A stretch of 41,120 nucleotides of DNA from positions 1 through 41,120 of the forward strand of contig NZ_JAGPOX010000086.1 in NCBI RefSeq assembly GCF_019038435.1, given 5' to 3'. The translations under genes and the position numbers were made by a program. This document shows positions 23,172-31,810 of this stretch, piece by piece (positions within the stretch are counted from its first letter, which is position 1; each line of letters starts with the position of its first letter). The stretch is from Nocardia alni (lineage in GTDB: Bacteria; Actinomycetota; Actinomycetes; Mycobacteriales; Mycobacteriaceae). The notes beneath the pieces were generated by a model. The model saw only the letters and a list, made by a program, of their open reading frames with translations. It was not told where the DNA came from and searched no databases.

Positions 23172-24212
23172 ATGGCCCTGGGCGCAATTGATCTGAATCT
23201 GCTCGTCGCGCTGGAGGCCCTGCTGGAGGAGCGCAACGTCACCCATGCGGGTCACCGGTTGTGCACCACCCAGTCCGCGATGAGCGGCTCGCTGGCCCGG
23301 CTGCGGCGACATTTCAATGATGAGCTGCTCGTTCGGGTCGGGCGCGAATACGACCTGACCCCGCTGGCCGAGCGACTACTGCCGCTGGTGCGCGAATCGC
23401 TGGTCAAGGCCGAGGAAGTGCTCGCCTTGACCCGCACCTTCGATCCGGCGCGCAGCGGGCACCGATTCTCGGTCGTGATGAGCGACTACATGATGAGCGT
23501 CTTCGCGGCGCCGCTGCTGCGGGCCATCGCGCAGGAGGCGCCCGGCGTGCGGCTGGACGTGCATCCGATCGTGGACGGCGCGCCCGAACAGGAGGAGCAC
23601 GTGCGCATGCACGACCTGAGCGTGCTGCCCTTGGGATTTCAGCTGCCCGGCGTCTCGGAGACGGTGCTGTCGGACCGTTTCGTCTGCATCGTCGACCGGC
23701 ACAATCCCCGGCTGCGCGAGGGGCGGCTGACCGCCCAGGATCTGGGCGAGATGTCGCACGCCGCCGCGGGTTTCGGCAAGAGCGTCACCCCCATCGAGCG
23801 GCAGCTCGAGACCCTGGGCATCCGGCCGCGGGTGCAGGCCAGCGCGCCCGGCTTCGGCACGCTGCCGTTCCTGGTGTGCGGCACGGAACTGGTGGCATTC
23901 GTGCCCGAGCGCCTCGGCCGGTGGTACGAGCGCAACACCGACTGCGTCGTGGTGAGCACGCCCTTCCCGGATGTGCCTCTGGTGGAGGCGATGTACTGGC
24001 ATCATCACCGGCACGGCGACCTGGCGCACCGCTGGCTGCGCACGATCGTGCGGCGGGTGGGCCGGGAGCTGGAGGGGGATCAGCGGTCCTTCTCGATCAA
24101 TTCGATGAGGTTGCCCTCGGGATCGGCCACCCAGGCCATGCGGATGCCGGGCTCAGGGGAAGGGCCGGGCGCGCGAATCTCGGCCGCGCCCTCGGCCAGC
24201 AGCCGCGCGTAG
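23172..24212 (+). CDS. LysR-family transcriptional regulator (NodD-like)
   Basis: This 346-residue regulator has the N-terminal helix-turn-helix (AIDLNLLVALEALLEERNV, then LCTTQSAMSGSLARLRRHFND) and a ligand domain beginning FSVVMSDYMMSVFAAPLL, of the NodD/LinR-like group. The ATG at 23172 has GGAAGGA upstream; the longer frame to 23076 lacks LysR features. The normal LysR length (~300) is reached near GRELEG. The last ~45 residues are antisense to the 3' end of the convergent VOC gene (133-bp overlap), so the tail is probably non-functional. It likely controls the surrounding catabolic genes. Confidence 0.88.
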   Translation: MALGAIDLNLLVALEALLEERNVTHAGHRLCTTQSAMSGSLARLRRHFNDELLVRVGREYDLTPLAERLLPLVRESLVKAEEVLALTRTFDPARSGHRFSVVMSDYMMSVFAAPLLRAIAQEAPGVRLDVHPIVDGAPEQEEHVRMHDLSVLPLGFQLPGVSETVLSDRFVCIVDRHNPRLREGRLTAQDLGEMSHAAAGFGKSVTPIERQLETLGIRPRVQASAPGFGTLPFLVCGTELVAFVPERLGRWYERNTDCVVVSTPFPDVPLVEAMYWHHHRHGDLAHRWLRTIVRRVGRELEGDQRSFSINSMRLPSGSATQAMRMPGSGEGPGARISAAPSASSRA

Positions 24213-24490
24213 GCGGGGTCCAGTTCGGCGACGGTGACCGCGAAATGGCCGTAACCCTCGGTGAGGACGGCGTCGATGGGATCCGCCGCGCGCAGTCCCG
24301 GGGCGGATCCGTTGCGCGCCAGCAATTCCAGTCGCCACCCGCGAGCGTGTTCGAGTACGACCGCGGACATGCCGACCTGCTCGAGTGTGAACTCGAATAC
24401 CGGAAGGAGTTCGAAAACCCGCTGATACCAGTCGGTCTGGGCCTGGAGATCACGAACGTTGATGCCGACGTGGTCGAGCCTCGGGTGCAT
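24080..24490 (-). CDS. VOC-family (glyoxalase-like) protein
   Basis: This 136-residue single-chain VOC protein reads HPRLDHVGINVRDLQAQTDW at the start and closes with MAWVADPEGNLIELIEK. The His in LDHVGI, a later His in YGHFAVTV and the Glu in LIELI are candidate metal ligands. The ATG at 24490 has GGAAGGGA eight bases upstream, better than an in-frame ATG at 24514. Small VOC proteins next to FAD monooxygenases often act as dioxygenases, isomerases or resistance binders; this one cannot be assigned further. Confidence 0.83.
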   Translation of the reverse strand: MHPRLDHVGINVRDLQAQTDWYQRVFELLPVFEFTLEQVGMSAVVLEHARGWRLELLARNGSAPGLRAADPIDAVLTEGYGHFAVTVAELDPAYARLLAEGAAEIRAPGPSPEPGIRMAWVADPEGNLIELIEKDR

Positions 24491-24661
24491 CTGCCTATTC
24501 CCTTCCGTCTCCATCCGACAAGGTCATCCCGCTGCGTGTCCCCCGTCAGGTCGCGTGCACCTTCGTCATCCCGGCGCGCCTTTGGCCGGGATCCACCGTA
24601 ACCCGCTGCACACCAGTATGTTCCCGCCAAAGCACATGGAAACGACGGATACGCCATGCTG

Positions 24662-25786
24662 CTACGCCGGTGCACACAGCGCGTCCATGGTCTGCGCCAT
24701 GAGCCGGGCAGAATCCGCCCCTTGTGCGTCCGGGCGGATCTCCCACTCGGCCAGCAGCAATGAATTGTCCAGCACCATCCGTACCCGGTCGAGGCGGCGA
24801 GCCATGAAGGCCGCCAGCGCATCATCGATGGAAGGCGCGGCGGCGAGCAGTTCGGCCAGCACGATGCCGTCCTCCGCGCTCATCGCCGCGCCCTGGGCGA
24901 TGGTGGGCGGGCAGGCGTGCGCGGCGTCGCCGATGAGCAGCACTCGGTCGCGATACCACGGCTCGTTCAGCACCACCGACTCGATCCAACGGTAGTCCAC
25001 CAGCGTATCGTCGCGCAGCTCTTCGCGAATGCGTCCCCACAGCCCCCCGTACCCGGCCGAGCGTTCGCGCAGCAGCGCTCCGGCGGGACGTTCGCCGATC
25101 ATCGACGAATCCAGTGGCACATCGAGCAGATAGGCATAACAGCGATCCTCGGAGATCGGACAGTATCCGGCCTTGTAGCGCGGGCCGCCGAAATACAATT
25201 CCGCGCAATCCATCTCGGCGGGACGCTCGGCGACCACCCGCCAGATGCCCATCCCGGTCGGCTTCGGCTCGATATCGATGCCGATCGATCGCCGTATGGT
25301 CGAACGGATTCCGTCCGCCCCGACGACCAGCGCGAACCGTCCCCGTTCGCCGGTGCCGAGAGTGACCTCGACCCCTCCGGGCCGCTGGTCGAGTGCGGTC
25401 ACGCCGGTGCCGAGCGTCACCGGAATGTCCTTCTCGCGCACCGCATCCGACAGTGCCGCCTGGAGATCCGAACGCAGCGCACCGACCGTGGCGGGCAGAT
25501 CCGGCCCGCCGGTGCGCGGGGTAACGAGCTCTTCGAGCAGTGTCCCGTCGACGTGACGCATGCGCAGCGTGTCGAACGGCACCGCCCGAGCCAGCACCCG
25601 ATCGAGGACCCCTACCGTGCGCAGGGCGTGCAAGGCGTTGCCCTGCACGGTGATTCCGTGCCCCGCGCCGGTCCAGGGCGACCGGATCTCCACGATCCGC
25701 ACGCCGATCCCGCGCTGGTGCATCGCCAGGGCCGCCACGCATCCGGCGATGCCGCCGCCGACCACGAGCACATCGTTACCCTCCAC
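24662..25786 (-). CDS. FAD-dependent monooxygenase (PHBH/UbiH class)
   Basis: This 374-residue group A flavin monooxygenase has the three expected motifs: VLVVGGGIAGCVAALAM (FAD dinucleotide fold), ALVVGADGIRSTIRR (DG motif) and RVLLIGDAAHACPPTIAQGA (GD motif). Such enzymes hydroxylate aromatic rings using NAD(P)H and O2. The GTG at 25786 keeps the full first beta strand. A GTG at 25771 has a better-placed GGAGGG but would start at VLVVGGG. It sits between the VOC gene and two exporters, fitting aromatic modification or antibiotic inactivation. The 171-bp gap before it (24491-24661) shows nothing recognisable. Confidence 0.88.
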   Translation of the reverse strand: MEGNDVLVVGGGIAGCVAALAMHQRGIGVRIVEIRSPWTGAGHGITVQGNALHALRTVGVLDRVLARAVPFDTLRMRHVDGTLLEELVTPRTGGPDLPATVGALRSDLQAALSDAVREKDIPVTLGTGVTALDQRPGGVEVTLGTGERGRFALVVGADGIRSTIRRSIGIDIEPKPTGMGIWRVVAERPAEMDCAELYFGGPRYKAGYCPISEDRCYAYLLDVPLDSSMIGERPAGALLRERSAGYGGLWGRIREELRDDTLVDYRWIESVVLNEPWYRDRVLLIGDAAHACPPTIAQGAAMSAEDGIVLAELLAAAPSIDDALAAFMARRLDRVRMVLDNSLLLAEWEIRPDAQGADSARLMAQTMDALCAPA

Positions 25787-25954
25787 AGCCCCGATCCCGC
25801 TCGCTCACCAGACCCCATCCCGCCCGGCGCACACCATTGCGCCCGGCGTACGGGATCCGACTTGGCACCTGACTGCTGACGCTGAGTTCGAGTTCGGCAC
25901 GGCGGAAACACCTTCTGCCGATCCCGGCATGCCCAGCGGCGATACTGCGCGGCC

Positions 25955-27511
25955 TCATACCGCGACCAGCTCCGGATGGGCAGGCCGGATCACGACGACG
26001 CTGATCACCGCACCCACCAGCGAGGCGATCCCGCAGACCACGATGCCGATCGTGAGCCCGTGCTGCATGGCCAGCAGACTCGCCGAATGGACGTGATCGC
26101 CGAAGTCGCCCGTGACCACCGCCAGCGGGCCTCCGCCGTGGTTCGCGCCGAGCGCCGCATGCAACTGCCCGCCGGACACCCCGGCGTGCTCGAGTTGGCC
26201 CGCCATGGCCGAGCCCGCCTGGCCGAGCATGATCGCACTGATCACCGCGGGCCCCAGCACCTGACCGAACTCTCGCACCAGACTCGTTGCCGCGCTGGCC
26301 ATTCCTGCCAGCCCCACCGGTACAGAGTTCACCGCCGCGGCAGTCAGCGAGGACACCACCAGAATGAATCCGATGCCGAGCAGCAGGGCCGGCGGTACCA
26401 AGGCGAGCATGGAGCTGTTCGAGATCGGAAGGGCCGCGAACCAGAACTGCCCGACCGCGAGCGGAAGCAGCCCGCCGGCCAGCAGCCAGCGCGGATTCAC
26501 CTGGCGCAGCAGGCGGCTGAGCACCGGGGCCAGAAGCAGCGGAATCGCCTGCACCAGAACGAACGGAAAGGCCGTGTGCAGGCTGTCCCTGTGCTGCACC
26601 ACCCCGACCCGGATGCTCACCGAGTAGGCGGTGCCGATGAAGCCGAGCATGCCGACCAGCGCGACACCGGCCGCACCGGCGAATGCCGGTATCTTCAACA
26701 GATCTAGTTTGAACATCGGTGCGCCCGAACATAATTCGACGAAAACGAACAGGACGAGGAAGACGACCGCCAGAACATAGACGATGATCACCGCGGGCGC
26801 GCCCCAACCGGCTGCCGACCCTTGCAGAGTCGCCCACAGCAGACCGAACAGCGCCAGTGCCACGGTGATCTGGCCGGGCCAGTCCAGCTTGCGGCCCTCG
26901 GGCGCGCGGGAGTCGGTCACCGCGAACACGTTGACCACGCCCACGATCACCCCGAATATCAGCGGTACCACGAACACCCACTGGTAGACGGTGAGCTCGG
27001 CGATCACCCCGGCGATGAGCGGCCCGAGCGCCGAGGCTATCGATAGGCTCAGCGCCCACCGGGCGAGTGCCTTCGCGCGGTCGCCGGGATCGGGTGTACC
27101 CGCGGCGATTACGGCGAGGGAGGACGGGAACAGCATGGCCGCACCGATTCCCGACAGGGCCTGGCCGACCCACATGAGGTGGATGGTCGGCGCCACCACA
27201 TCGACGAGATTGCCGACGGCGAGCAGGAATCCGCCGTACACGAGCAGTGCCTTGCGACCGAACATATCGCCCAGCAGTCCGAAGTTGAGCTCGAGGATCG
27301 CCGTCGGCAAGATGAACGCCGAGGTGACCCAGGCCAGCTGGGAGCCCGTCGAGTGGAAGTGCGCCTGGATATTGCCGTTGATCGCCGACGGCAATGTCAG
27401 GCACAGCTGTGCCGCGGCGACCGATAGGCACGCGGCGACCAGCGTTGTCCTGGTCAGCGTCGCGGTCGGGGCGGGGGCGCGATCATCGGCGACCGCGGGT
27501 TGTTCCACCAT
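25955..27511 (-). CDS. MFS transporter, DHA2 (14-TMS) drug:H+ antiporter
   Basis: This 518-residue membrane protein has about 14 hydrophobic segments. It shows WVTSAFILPTAILELNFGLLGDMFGRKALL (motif A loop), RWALSLSIASALGPLIAGVI (antiporter motif C) and a late REFGQVLGPAVISAI helix. The family expels toxic organics in exchange for protons. The ATG at 27511 has AGGAG nine bases upstream. A second DHA2 gene lies 123 bp upstream on the same strand, and the pair may share a promoter near 29330-29400. Confidence 0.87.
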   Translation of the reverse strand: MVEQPAVADDRAPAPTATLTRTTLVAACLSVAAAQLCLTLPSAINGNIQAHFHSTGSQLAWVTSAFILPTAILELNFGLLGDMFGRKALLVYGGFLLAVGNLVDVVAPTIHLMWVGQALSGIGAAMLFPSSLAVIAAGTPDPGDRAKALARWALSLSIASALGPLIAGVIAELTVYQWVFVVPLIFGVIVGVVNVFAVTDSRAPEGRKLDWPGQITVALALFGLLWATLQGSAAGWGAPAVIIVYVLAVVFLVLFVFVELCSGAPMFKLDLLKIPAFAGAAGVALVGMLGFIGTAYSVSIRVGVVQHRDSLHTAFPFVLVQAIPLLLAPVLSRLLRQVNPRWLLAGGLLPLAVGQFWFAALPISNSSMLALVPPALLLGIGFILVVSSLTAAAVNSVPVGLAGMASAATSLVREFGQVLGPAVISAIMLGQAGSAMAGQLEHAGVSGGQLHAALGANHGGGPLAVVTGDFGDHVHSASLLAMQHGLTIGIVVCGIASLVGAVISVVVIRPAHPELVAV

Positions 27512-27634
27512 GAGATGCTCCTGGAGATCCGGCCCGGTGGAACGCCGTCACATCCCACCGTGCTGCATCGTCGCAATGAACACAGCACGGGCGGAAGAAC
27601 TTTCATGGTATGCGTGGTATCGCCCGCGGCGATG

Positions 27635-29326
27635 CTAGTCGGCGCTGTGCGGTGTCCTCGGCCGCCCGCGCAGCAGCGAGGCGACCGCGCCGATCACGGC
27701 CATGACCGCGGCGGTGCCGAAGACGATGACCAGCCCGTGGTGGAACGGTCCGGACACCAGCTCCGGGAAGAAGCGGGTGCCGGTCAGCGTGGCCGAATCG
27801 GCGGCGGGCAGGCTCTTCAGGACATCGGGCCCGAGCAGATGCGAGATGGGATTGTTGCCCAGGAATGCGGCGAACAGGCTGCTGACCGGCGGCAGTGAGG
27901 CGAGGTGGTTCGCCGTCGCGGCGGGCACGCCGTGAGCGGTGAGCCCGGAGGAGAGGGTCTTGGGCAGCGTGGAGGCCAGCCCGGCGATCATCAGTGAGAA
28001 GAACACCCCGATCGACAGCGACGTCCCCGAATTCTGCAGTGTCGCACGCATTCCCGAGGCGACGCCGCGCCGCCCGGCGGGCACGCTGCTCATGATCGCC
28101 GAGGTGTTCGGCGCGGAGAACATGCCCTGACCGATGCCGCTGACGAACAGCAATATGGCGAACAGCGGATAGGAGAACAACACGGGCAGCGCCACAAGCC
28201 CGACGAACGACGCGGCCACCAGCAGCAGCCCGGTGGTCGAGAACAATCGTGCCCCGAACCGGTCGGACAGATATCCCGACAGCGGCCCCGCGATCAGGAA
28301 TCCGCCGGTCAGCGGAAGCATGTAGACCCCGGCCCACAGCGGCGTGGACTCGAAGCTGTAGCCGTGCACCGGCAGCCAGATGCCCTGCAACCAGATGATC
28401 AGCATGAACTGCAACCCGCCGCGGGCGATCGCGACCAGCAGCGCGGCAAGGTTTCCGGCGGCGAACGCGCGTATTCGGAACAGCCCGAGCTGGAACATGG
28501 GCTGACGTACCCGGGTCTCGATGATGCAGAACAGCACCAGCAGCAGCGCCCCGCCGACCAGCGCGCCCAGCACCTTCGGATTCAACCAGCCGGTGGGGTG
28601 GTTGGCGTAGGGCTGGATGCCGTAGGTGATGGCGGCGAGGATGACGCTGGTGCCGATGGTGAACGTGGCGGTGCCCGCCCAGTCCACCCGCGCGGGCTGG
28701 CGCGCGCCGATCTCCCGCAGGCTGCGATACGACCAGATGGTGCCGATGAAGCCGACCGGCACGCTGACCCAGAACACCGCATGCCAGTCGATCGCGGCCA
28801 GTACCCCGCCGACGAGCAGCCCGAGGAACTGGCCCGCCAGCGCGGTGATCTGATTGATGCCCAGCGCCATGCCGCGCTGGTGCGCCGGGAAGGCGTCGGT
28901 GAGGATCGCCGCGGAGTTGCCGGTGAGCATGGCGCCACCGAATGCCTGCACCATTCGCCAGGCGATCAGCCAGATCGCCCCGCCCTGCGCGTGCAGCGGA
29001 TCCACCGACAGCGCCAGCGAGGCGAAGGAGAAGACCACGAATCCGGCGTTGTACATCCGTACCCGGCCGAACATGTCGCCGAATCGCCCGAGGGTGACCA
29101 CCATGACCGCGGACACCAGCAGATAGCCGAGCATCATCCACAGCAGATAGCCGATATTGCTCGGCGCCAGCGGATCCAGGCCGATACCCCGGAAGATGGC
29201 GGGCATGGAGACGATCACGATCGAGGCGTCCACCATCGCCATGAACACGCCCAACGTGGTGTTGGACAGCGCCACCCACTTGTAGCGCTCGCTGACCGCC
29301 GGAGACTGAATTGTGGTGCTGCTCAT
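27635..29326 (-). CDS. MFS transporter, DHA2 (14-TMS) family
   Basis: This 563-residue protein is a second DHA2-type exporter: MVDASIVIVSMPAIFRGIG near the start, LGRFGDMFGRVRMYN (motif A), NQITALAGQFLGLLVGGVLA (motif C-like) and GMFSAPNTSAIMSSVPAGRRGVASGMRA in the second half. It is clearly diverged from its neighbour, so this is not a recent duplication. The ATG at 29326 has only a weak ribosome site. A perfect 12-bp palindrome lies 65 bp upstream and may be its operator. Confidence 0.87.
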   Translation of the reverse strand: MSSTTIQSPAVSERYKWVALSNTTLGVFMAMVDASIVIVSMPAIFRGIGLDPLAPSNIGYLLWMMLGYLLVSAVMVVTLGRFGDMFGRVRMYNAGFVVFSFASLALSVDPLHAQGGAIWLIAWRMVQAFGGAMLTGNSAAILTDAFPAHQRGMALGINQITALAGQFLGLLVGGVLAAIDWHAVFWVSVPVGFIGTIWSYRSLREIGARQPARVDWAGTATFTIGTSVILAAITYGIQPYANHPTGWLNPKVLGALVGGALLLVLFCIIETRVRQPMFQLGLFRIRAFAAGNLAALLVAIARGGLQFMLIIWLQGIWLPVHGYSFESTPLWAGVYMLPLTGGFLIAGPLSGYLSDRFGARLFSTTGLLLVAASFVGLVALPVLFSYPLFAILLFVSGIGQGMFSAPNTSAIMSSVPAGRRGVASGMRATLQNSGTSLSIGVFFSLMIAGLASTLPKTLSSGLTAHGVPAATANHLASLPPVSSLFAAFLGNNPISHLLGPDVLKSLPAADSATLTGTRFFPELVSGPFHHGLVIVFGTAAVMAVIGAVASLLRGRPRTPHSAD

Positions 29327-29390
29327 AGTCGCCCGGCCAACCTATCCAACGGGGGTAGTGCCACCTGCATGATATAGACAATAGACTGAA

Positions 29391-29402
29391 CAGTCCGGAC
29401 TG
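29391..29402. promoter_or_regulatory. 12-bp palindrome upstream of the DHA2 pair
   Basis: CAGTCCGGACTG is a perfect palindrome in an AT-richer patch (29370-29410) 65 bp before the transporter ATG, and ACTGAACAGT overlaps its left side. Its size and position suit a TetR-type operator, but no TetR gene is adjacent. Confidence 0.35.
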
Positions 29403-29571
29403 ACGAATCCAGACCCACCCGGCCTCGTGCGCCCGCGCCCGCTACGTCCCGCGATCCACGCGGCCGGGTGATCGGCACCCGCGGTGACCGGTAGGTCGGG
29501 CGTCTGTCTTGACGGCGCTGTCGGGGCGGATCTTCGGATTCGGCGCATGGTTCCGGCGCGGCGTGCCGGGA

Positions 29572-29955
29572 TCACCGGTCCAGGAGTATCGCCGGGTCGC
29601 CCTGCTGGCGCTGCGCCCGGGTGATGAGGCGATCCGTCCTCGAACGACGCGGCACCGGCTGGTCCGGATCGGTGCCCTGGGGCGCCGGGGCGCGGTCGCG
29701 CAGGTAGCCCCACGTGGTTCTCGTCGCGGGCAGGTCGCGGTGCGGGCACGCTTCGTCCAGCGTGCTCCCCGGGCCCTCGGAACCCAGGAGCACCACGTGG
29801 TCGGCGTGCGCGCTTGGCGCGGGCGCGCCATCGCTCTCGACGTCACGGCAGTATCGGCGTCCACTGGTGTCGCGTCGACTGGCTGATCCCGGGTGCCCAC
29901 CTCGAGCTCGGAAAGTCCAGCCGGCTCGGTACAGCCAGCGGGCAGCCGGCCGCAC
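29572..29955 (-). other. Unrecognised reading frame in a gene-poor stretch
   Basis: The 715-bp stretch 29327-30041 contains no recognisable family. One minus-strand frame, ending at a stop near 29572, keeps G or C at almost every third position across its last ~75 codons (from about DHVVLLGSEGPGSTLDEA to AILLDR), which suggests real or recently real coding. Upstream of that the frame turns Arg/Ser-rich and no start with a ribosome site is clear. It may be the remnant of a gene whose 5' part was lost. I assign no function. Confidence 0.3.
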
Positions 29956-30041
29956 CGGACAGGGCGGGGCACACTGGGCTGGAATTTCCGGAGAGCGATT
30001 TGCCTCGCGATGTGCGGTCCTCGAGCGTGCGGTGATTTCGG

Positions 30042-30500
30042 TTAGTGGCCGTCGGTGTGCAGGGCGCGTGTCAATGCTTGCAGGCCCGGGATCGCGGCGA
30101 TCATGCGTTCGATGTCGGCCTCGTCGACCGTCTCCAACGCGTCCAGCACCAGTTGCGTGCGTACCGCCTCGATGCGTCCGGTGTCCTCGATCGCCTTGTC
30201 GGTGGGCAGGATGCGGGTGCTGCGGCGGTCGGTGGCGTCGGTCTCGCGGCGGACGAGCCCGAGTTCGGTCAGGAAACGCAGGGTTGCGCTGACGTTGCTC
30301 GGCTGCATTCCGGTGACCGTGGCGACCCGGCCGGGCGCCATCCCGGGTGCGTGCACGATCAGTCGCAGCACCTCGGCCTGGGTCTGGGTCAGCGGTTCGA
30401 GTTTGGCCCTGTGCACACTCGCCCGCTGTACCGCCCGGGACAGCTCCCGCAGCGCGGTGTCGAGCTTGCGCAGCTCCGACTTGCGGCTCATGGGCACCAT
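30042..30500 (-). CDS. MarR-family transcriptional regulator
   Basis: This 152-residue winged-helix protein has QTQAEVLRLIVHAPG, the helix-turn-helix PGRVATVTGMQPSNVSATLRFLTELGLV and the wing RRETDATDRRSTRILPT. It is divergent from the Bcr-type transporter, with a perfect 20-bp palindrome between them, the standard layout of an autoregulated efflux pair. ATG 30500 leaves only 5 bp to the palindrome; an in-frame ATG at 30491 (MSRKSEL) is equally plausible. Neither has a clear ribosome site. Confidence 0.9.
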   Translation of the reverse strand: MVPMSRKSELRKLDTALRELSRAVQRASVHRAKLEPLTQTQAEVLRLIVHAPGMAPGRVATVTGMQPSNVSATLRFLTELGLVRRETDATDRRSTRILPTDKAIEDTGRIEAVRTQLVLDALETVDEADIERMIAAIPGLQALTRALHTDGH

Positions 30501-30505
30501 GGTAG

Positions 30506-30525
30506 CTTATTTATTAATAAATAAG
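30506..30525. promoter_or_regulatory. Perfect 20-bp palindrome between divergent marR and MFS genes
   Basis: CTTATTTATTAATAAATAAG reads identically on both strands. It is 18 of 20 A/T in a genome near 70% GC and lies 5 bp before the marR ATG and just before the GGAGGTG of the transporter gene. It is almost certainly the MarR operator controlling both directions. Confidence 0.75.
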
Positions 30526-30542
30526 TATCTGGAGGTGGTGTC

Positions 30543-31769
30543 ATGCGGAAGTCGGCCGATCCGGGGGTGGCCGGGCTGCTGCTGGTGGTGTTGGGGCTGT
30601 TGTCGGCGGTGGCGCCGTTCGCCACCGACATGTACCTGCCGTCCTTCACCGGAATGGCGGCGAATCTGCACACCGGCGCGTCCAGCGTGCAGCTCACGCT
30701 CACCACCTTCCTGGTAGGTCTGGCGGCCGGGCAGTTGGTGATCGGCCCGCTGTCCGACCGATTCGGCCGTCGCCGCCCCCTGCTGCTGGCCACCGCGATC
30801 GCGACAGTGGCCACGGTCGCGATCGCCATTGCCCCGACGATCTGGGTGCTGATCGTGCTGCGCTTCGTACAGGGCTTCGCCGGCGCGGCGGGCATCGTGA
30901 TCGCGCGGGCGGTGGCCGCGGACCGGGTCGGCGGCGTGGCCGCGGCCCGCATCTTCACCCTGTTCGCCAGCATCACCGGCATCGCGCCTGTCATCGCGCC
31001 CCTGCTGGGCGGGGTGCTGGCGAAGGTCGGCTGGCGCGCGGAATTCTGGGTGCTGAGCGGAATCTTCCTGGTGATGTTCCTCGGCTCGCTGGCGATCGTG
31101 CCCGAATCGCTCCCGCCCGAGCGCCGCCACGGCGGCGGCCTGGCCGCGACCGGCCGTACCCTCTGGGGCCTGCTGCGCGATCGCGGATACGTCGGCTACA
31201 TCCTGGCCTTCGCCTTCGGTTTCGCCGCGCTGATGAGTTACATCTCGGCCTCACCGTTCGTCCTGCAGGACGTGCTCGGCCTGACCACCACCGAGTACAC
31301 GGTGGATTTCGCTGTCAACGCCTTCGGCATGGTCACCCTCGGTCTGATCGTCTCCCGCCTGGTCAAACGCGTTCGCCCGCAGACGATCCTGACGATCGGA
31401 CAGGCAGTCGTGCTGATATTCGGCGCGATCCTGCTGAGCCTGCTCGCCGCGCACGCCCCCGTCTGGGCGGTGCTGCCGGTGCTGTTCGTCATGGTCAGCT
31501 CGGTCACGATGATCATGGGTACGGCCAGCGCCCTGGCCGTGGGCCGCGCCCGTCAGTCCGCGGGAAGCGCCTCGGCCCTGCTGGGCGCGCTGCAATTCGT
31601 TCTGGGCGCACTGGTTTCACCGATGGTCGGTCTGGGCGGCAGCGATACCGGCATCCCGATGGGCATGCTCATCGTGGTCAGCGCCGTGCTCGGATTGTCC
31701 GCCCGGCTCTTGACCCGAGGCGCGGATGACGCGGCAGGCCAGCCTGAACATACCGCTGCCGCAGCGTGA
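30543..31769 (+). CDS. MFS multidrug transporter, Bcr/CflA family
   Basis: This 408-residue protein is a 12-segment Bcr/CflA-type exporter: SAVAPFATDMYLPSF (family signature in segment 1), QLVIGPLSDRFGRRRPLL (motif A), RFVQGFAGAAGIVIARAVAAD, and IAPVIAPLLGGVL with the antiporter motif. The ATG has a near-perfect GGAGGTG five bases upstream, so translation should be strong once the neighbouring MarR repressor releases the palindrome. Bcr-type pumps export bicyclomycin, chloramphenicol, sulfonamides or amino acids; the substrate here is unknown. Confidence 0.9.
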   Translation: MRKSADPGVAGLLLVVLGLLSAVAPFATDMYLPSFTGMAANLHTGASSVQLTLTTFLVGLAAGQLVIGPLSDRFGRRRPLLLATAIATVATVAIAIAPTIWVLIVLRFVQGFAGAAGIVIARAVAADRVGGVAAARIFTLFASITGIAPVIAPLLGGVLAKVGWRAEFWVLSGIFLVMFLGSLAIVPESLPPERRHGGGLAATGRTLWGLLRDRGYVGYILAFAFGFAALMSYISASPFVLQDVLGLTTTEYTVDFAVNAFGMVTLGLIVSRLVKRVRPQTILTIGQAVVLIFGAILLSLLAAHAPVWAVLPVLFVMVSSVTMIMGTASALAVGRARQSAGSASALLGALQFVLGALVSPMVGLGGSDTGIPMGMLIVVSAVLGLSARLLTRGADDAAGQPEHTAAAA

Positions 31770-31810
31770 TCCGGAGTCCGGTTCCGGACCTGCCCATCGT
31801 GGATTCGCGA

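Noticed and set aside
25776..27431. Minus-strand frame of 551 codons overlapping the DHA2 gene in another frame
   Set aside because: The 25955-27511 frame has transporter motifs and a ribosome site; this one is Arg/Gly noise.
31770..31810. Short GTCCGG/CCGGAC inverted repeat as a bidirectional terminator between convergent genes
   Set aside because: The loop is only two bases and no U-tract follows; too weak to annotate.
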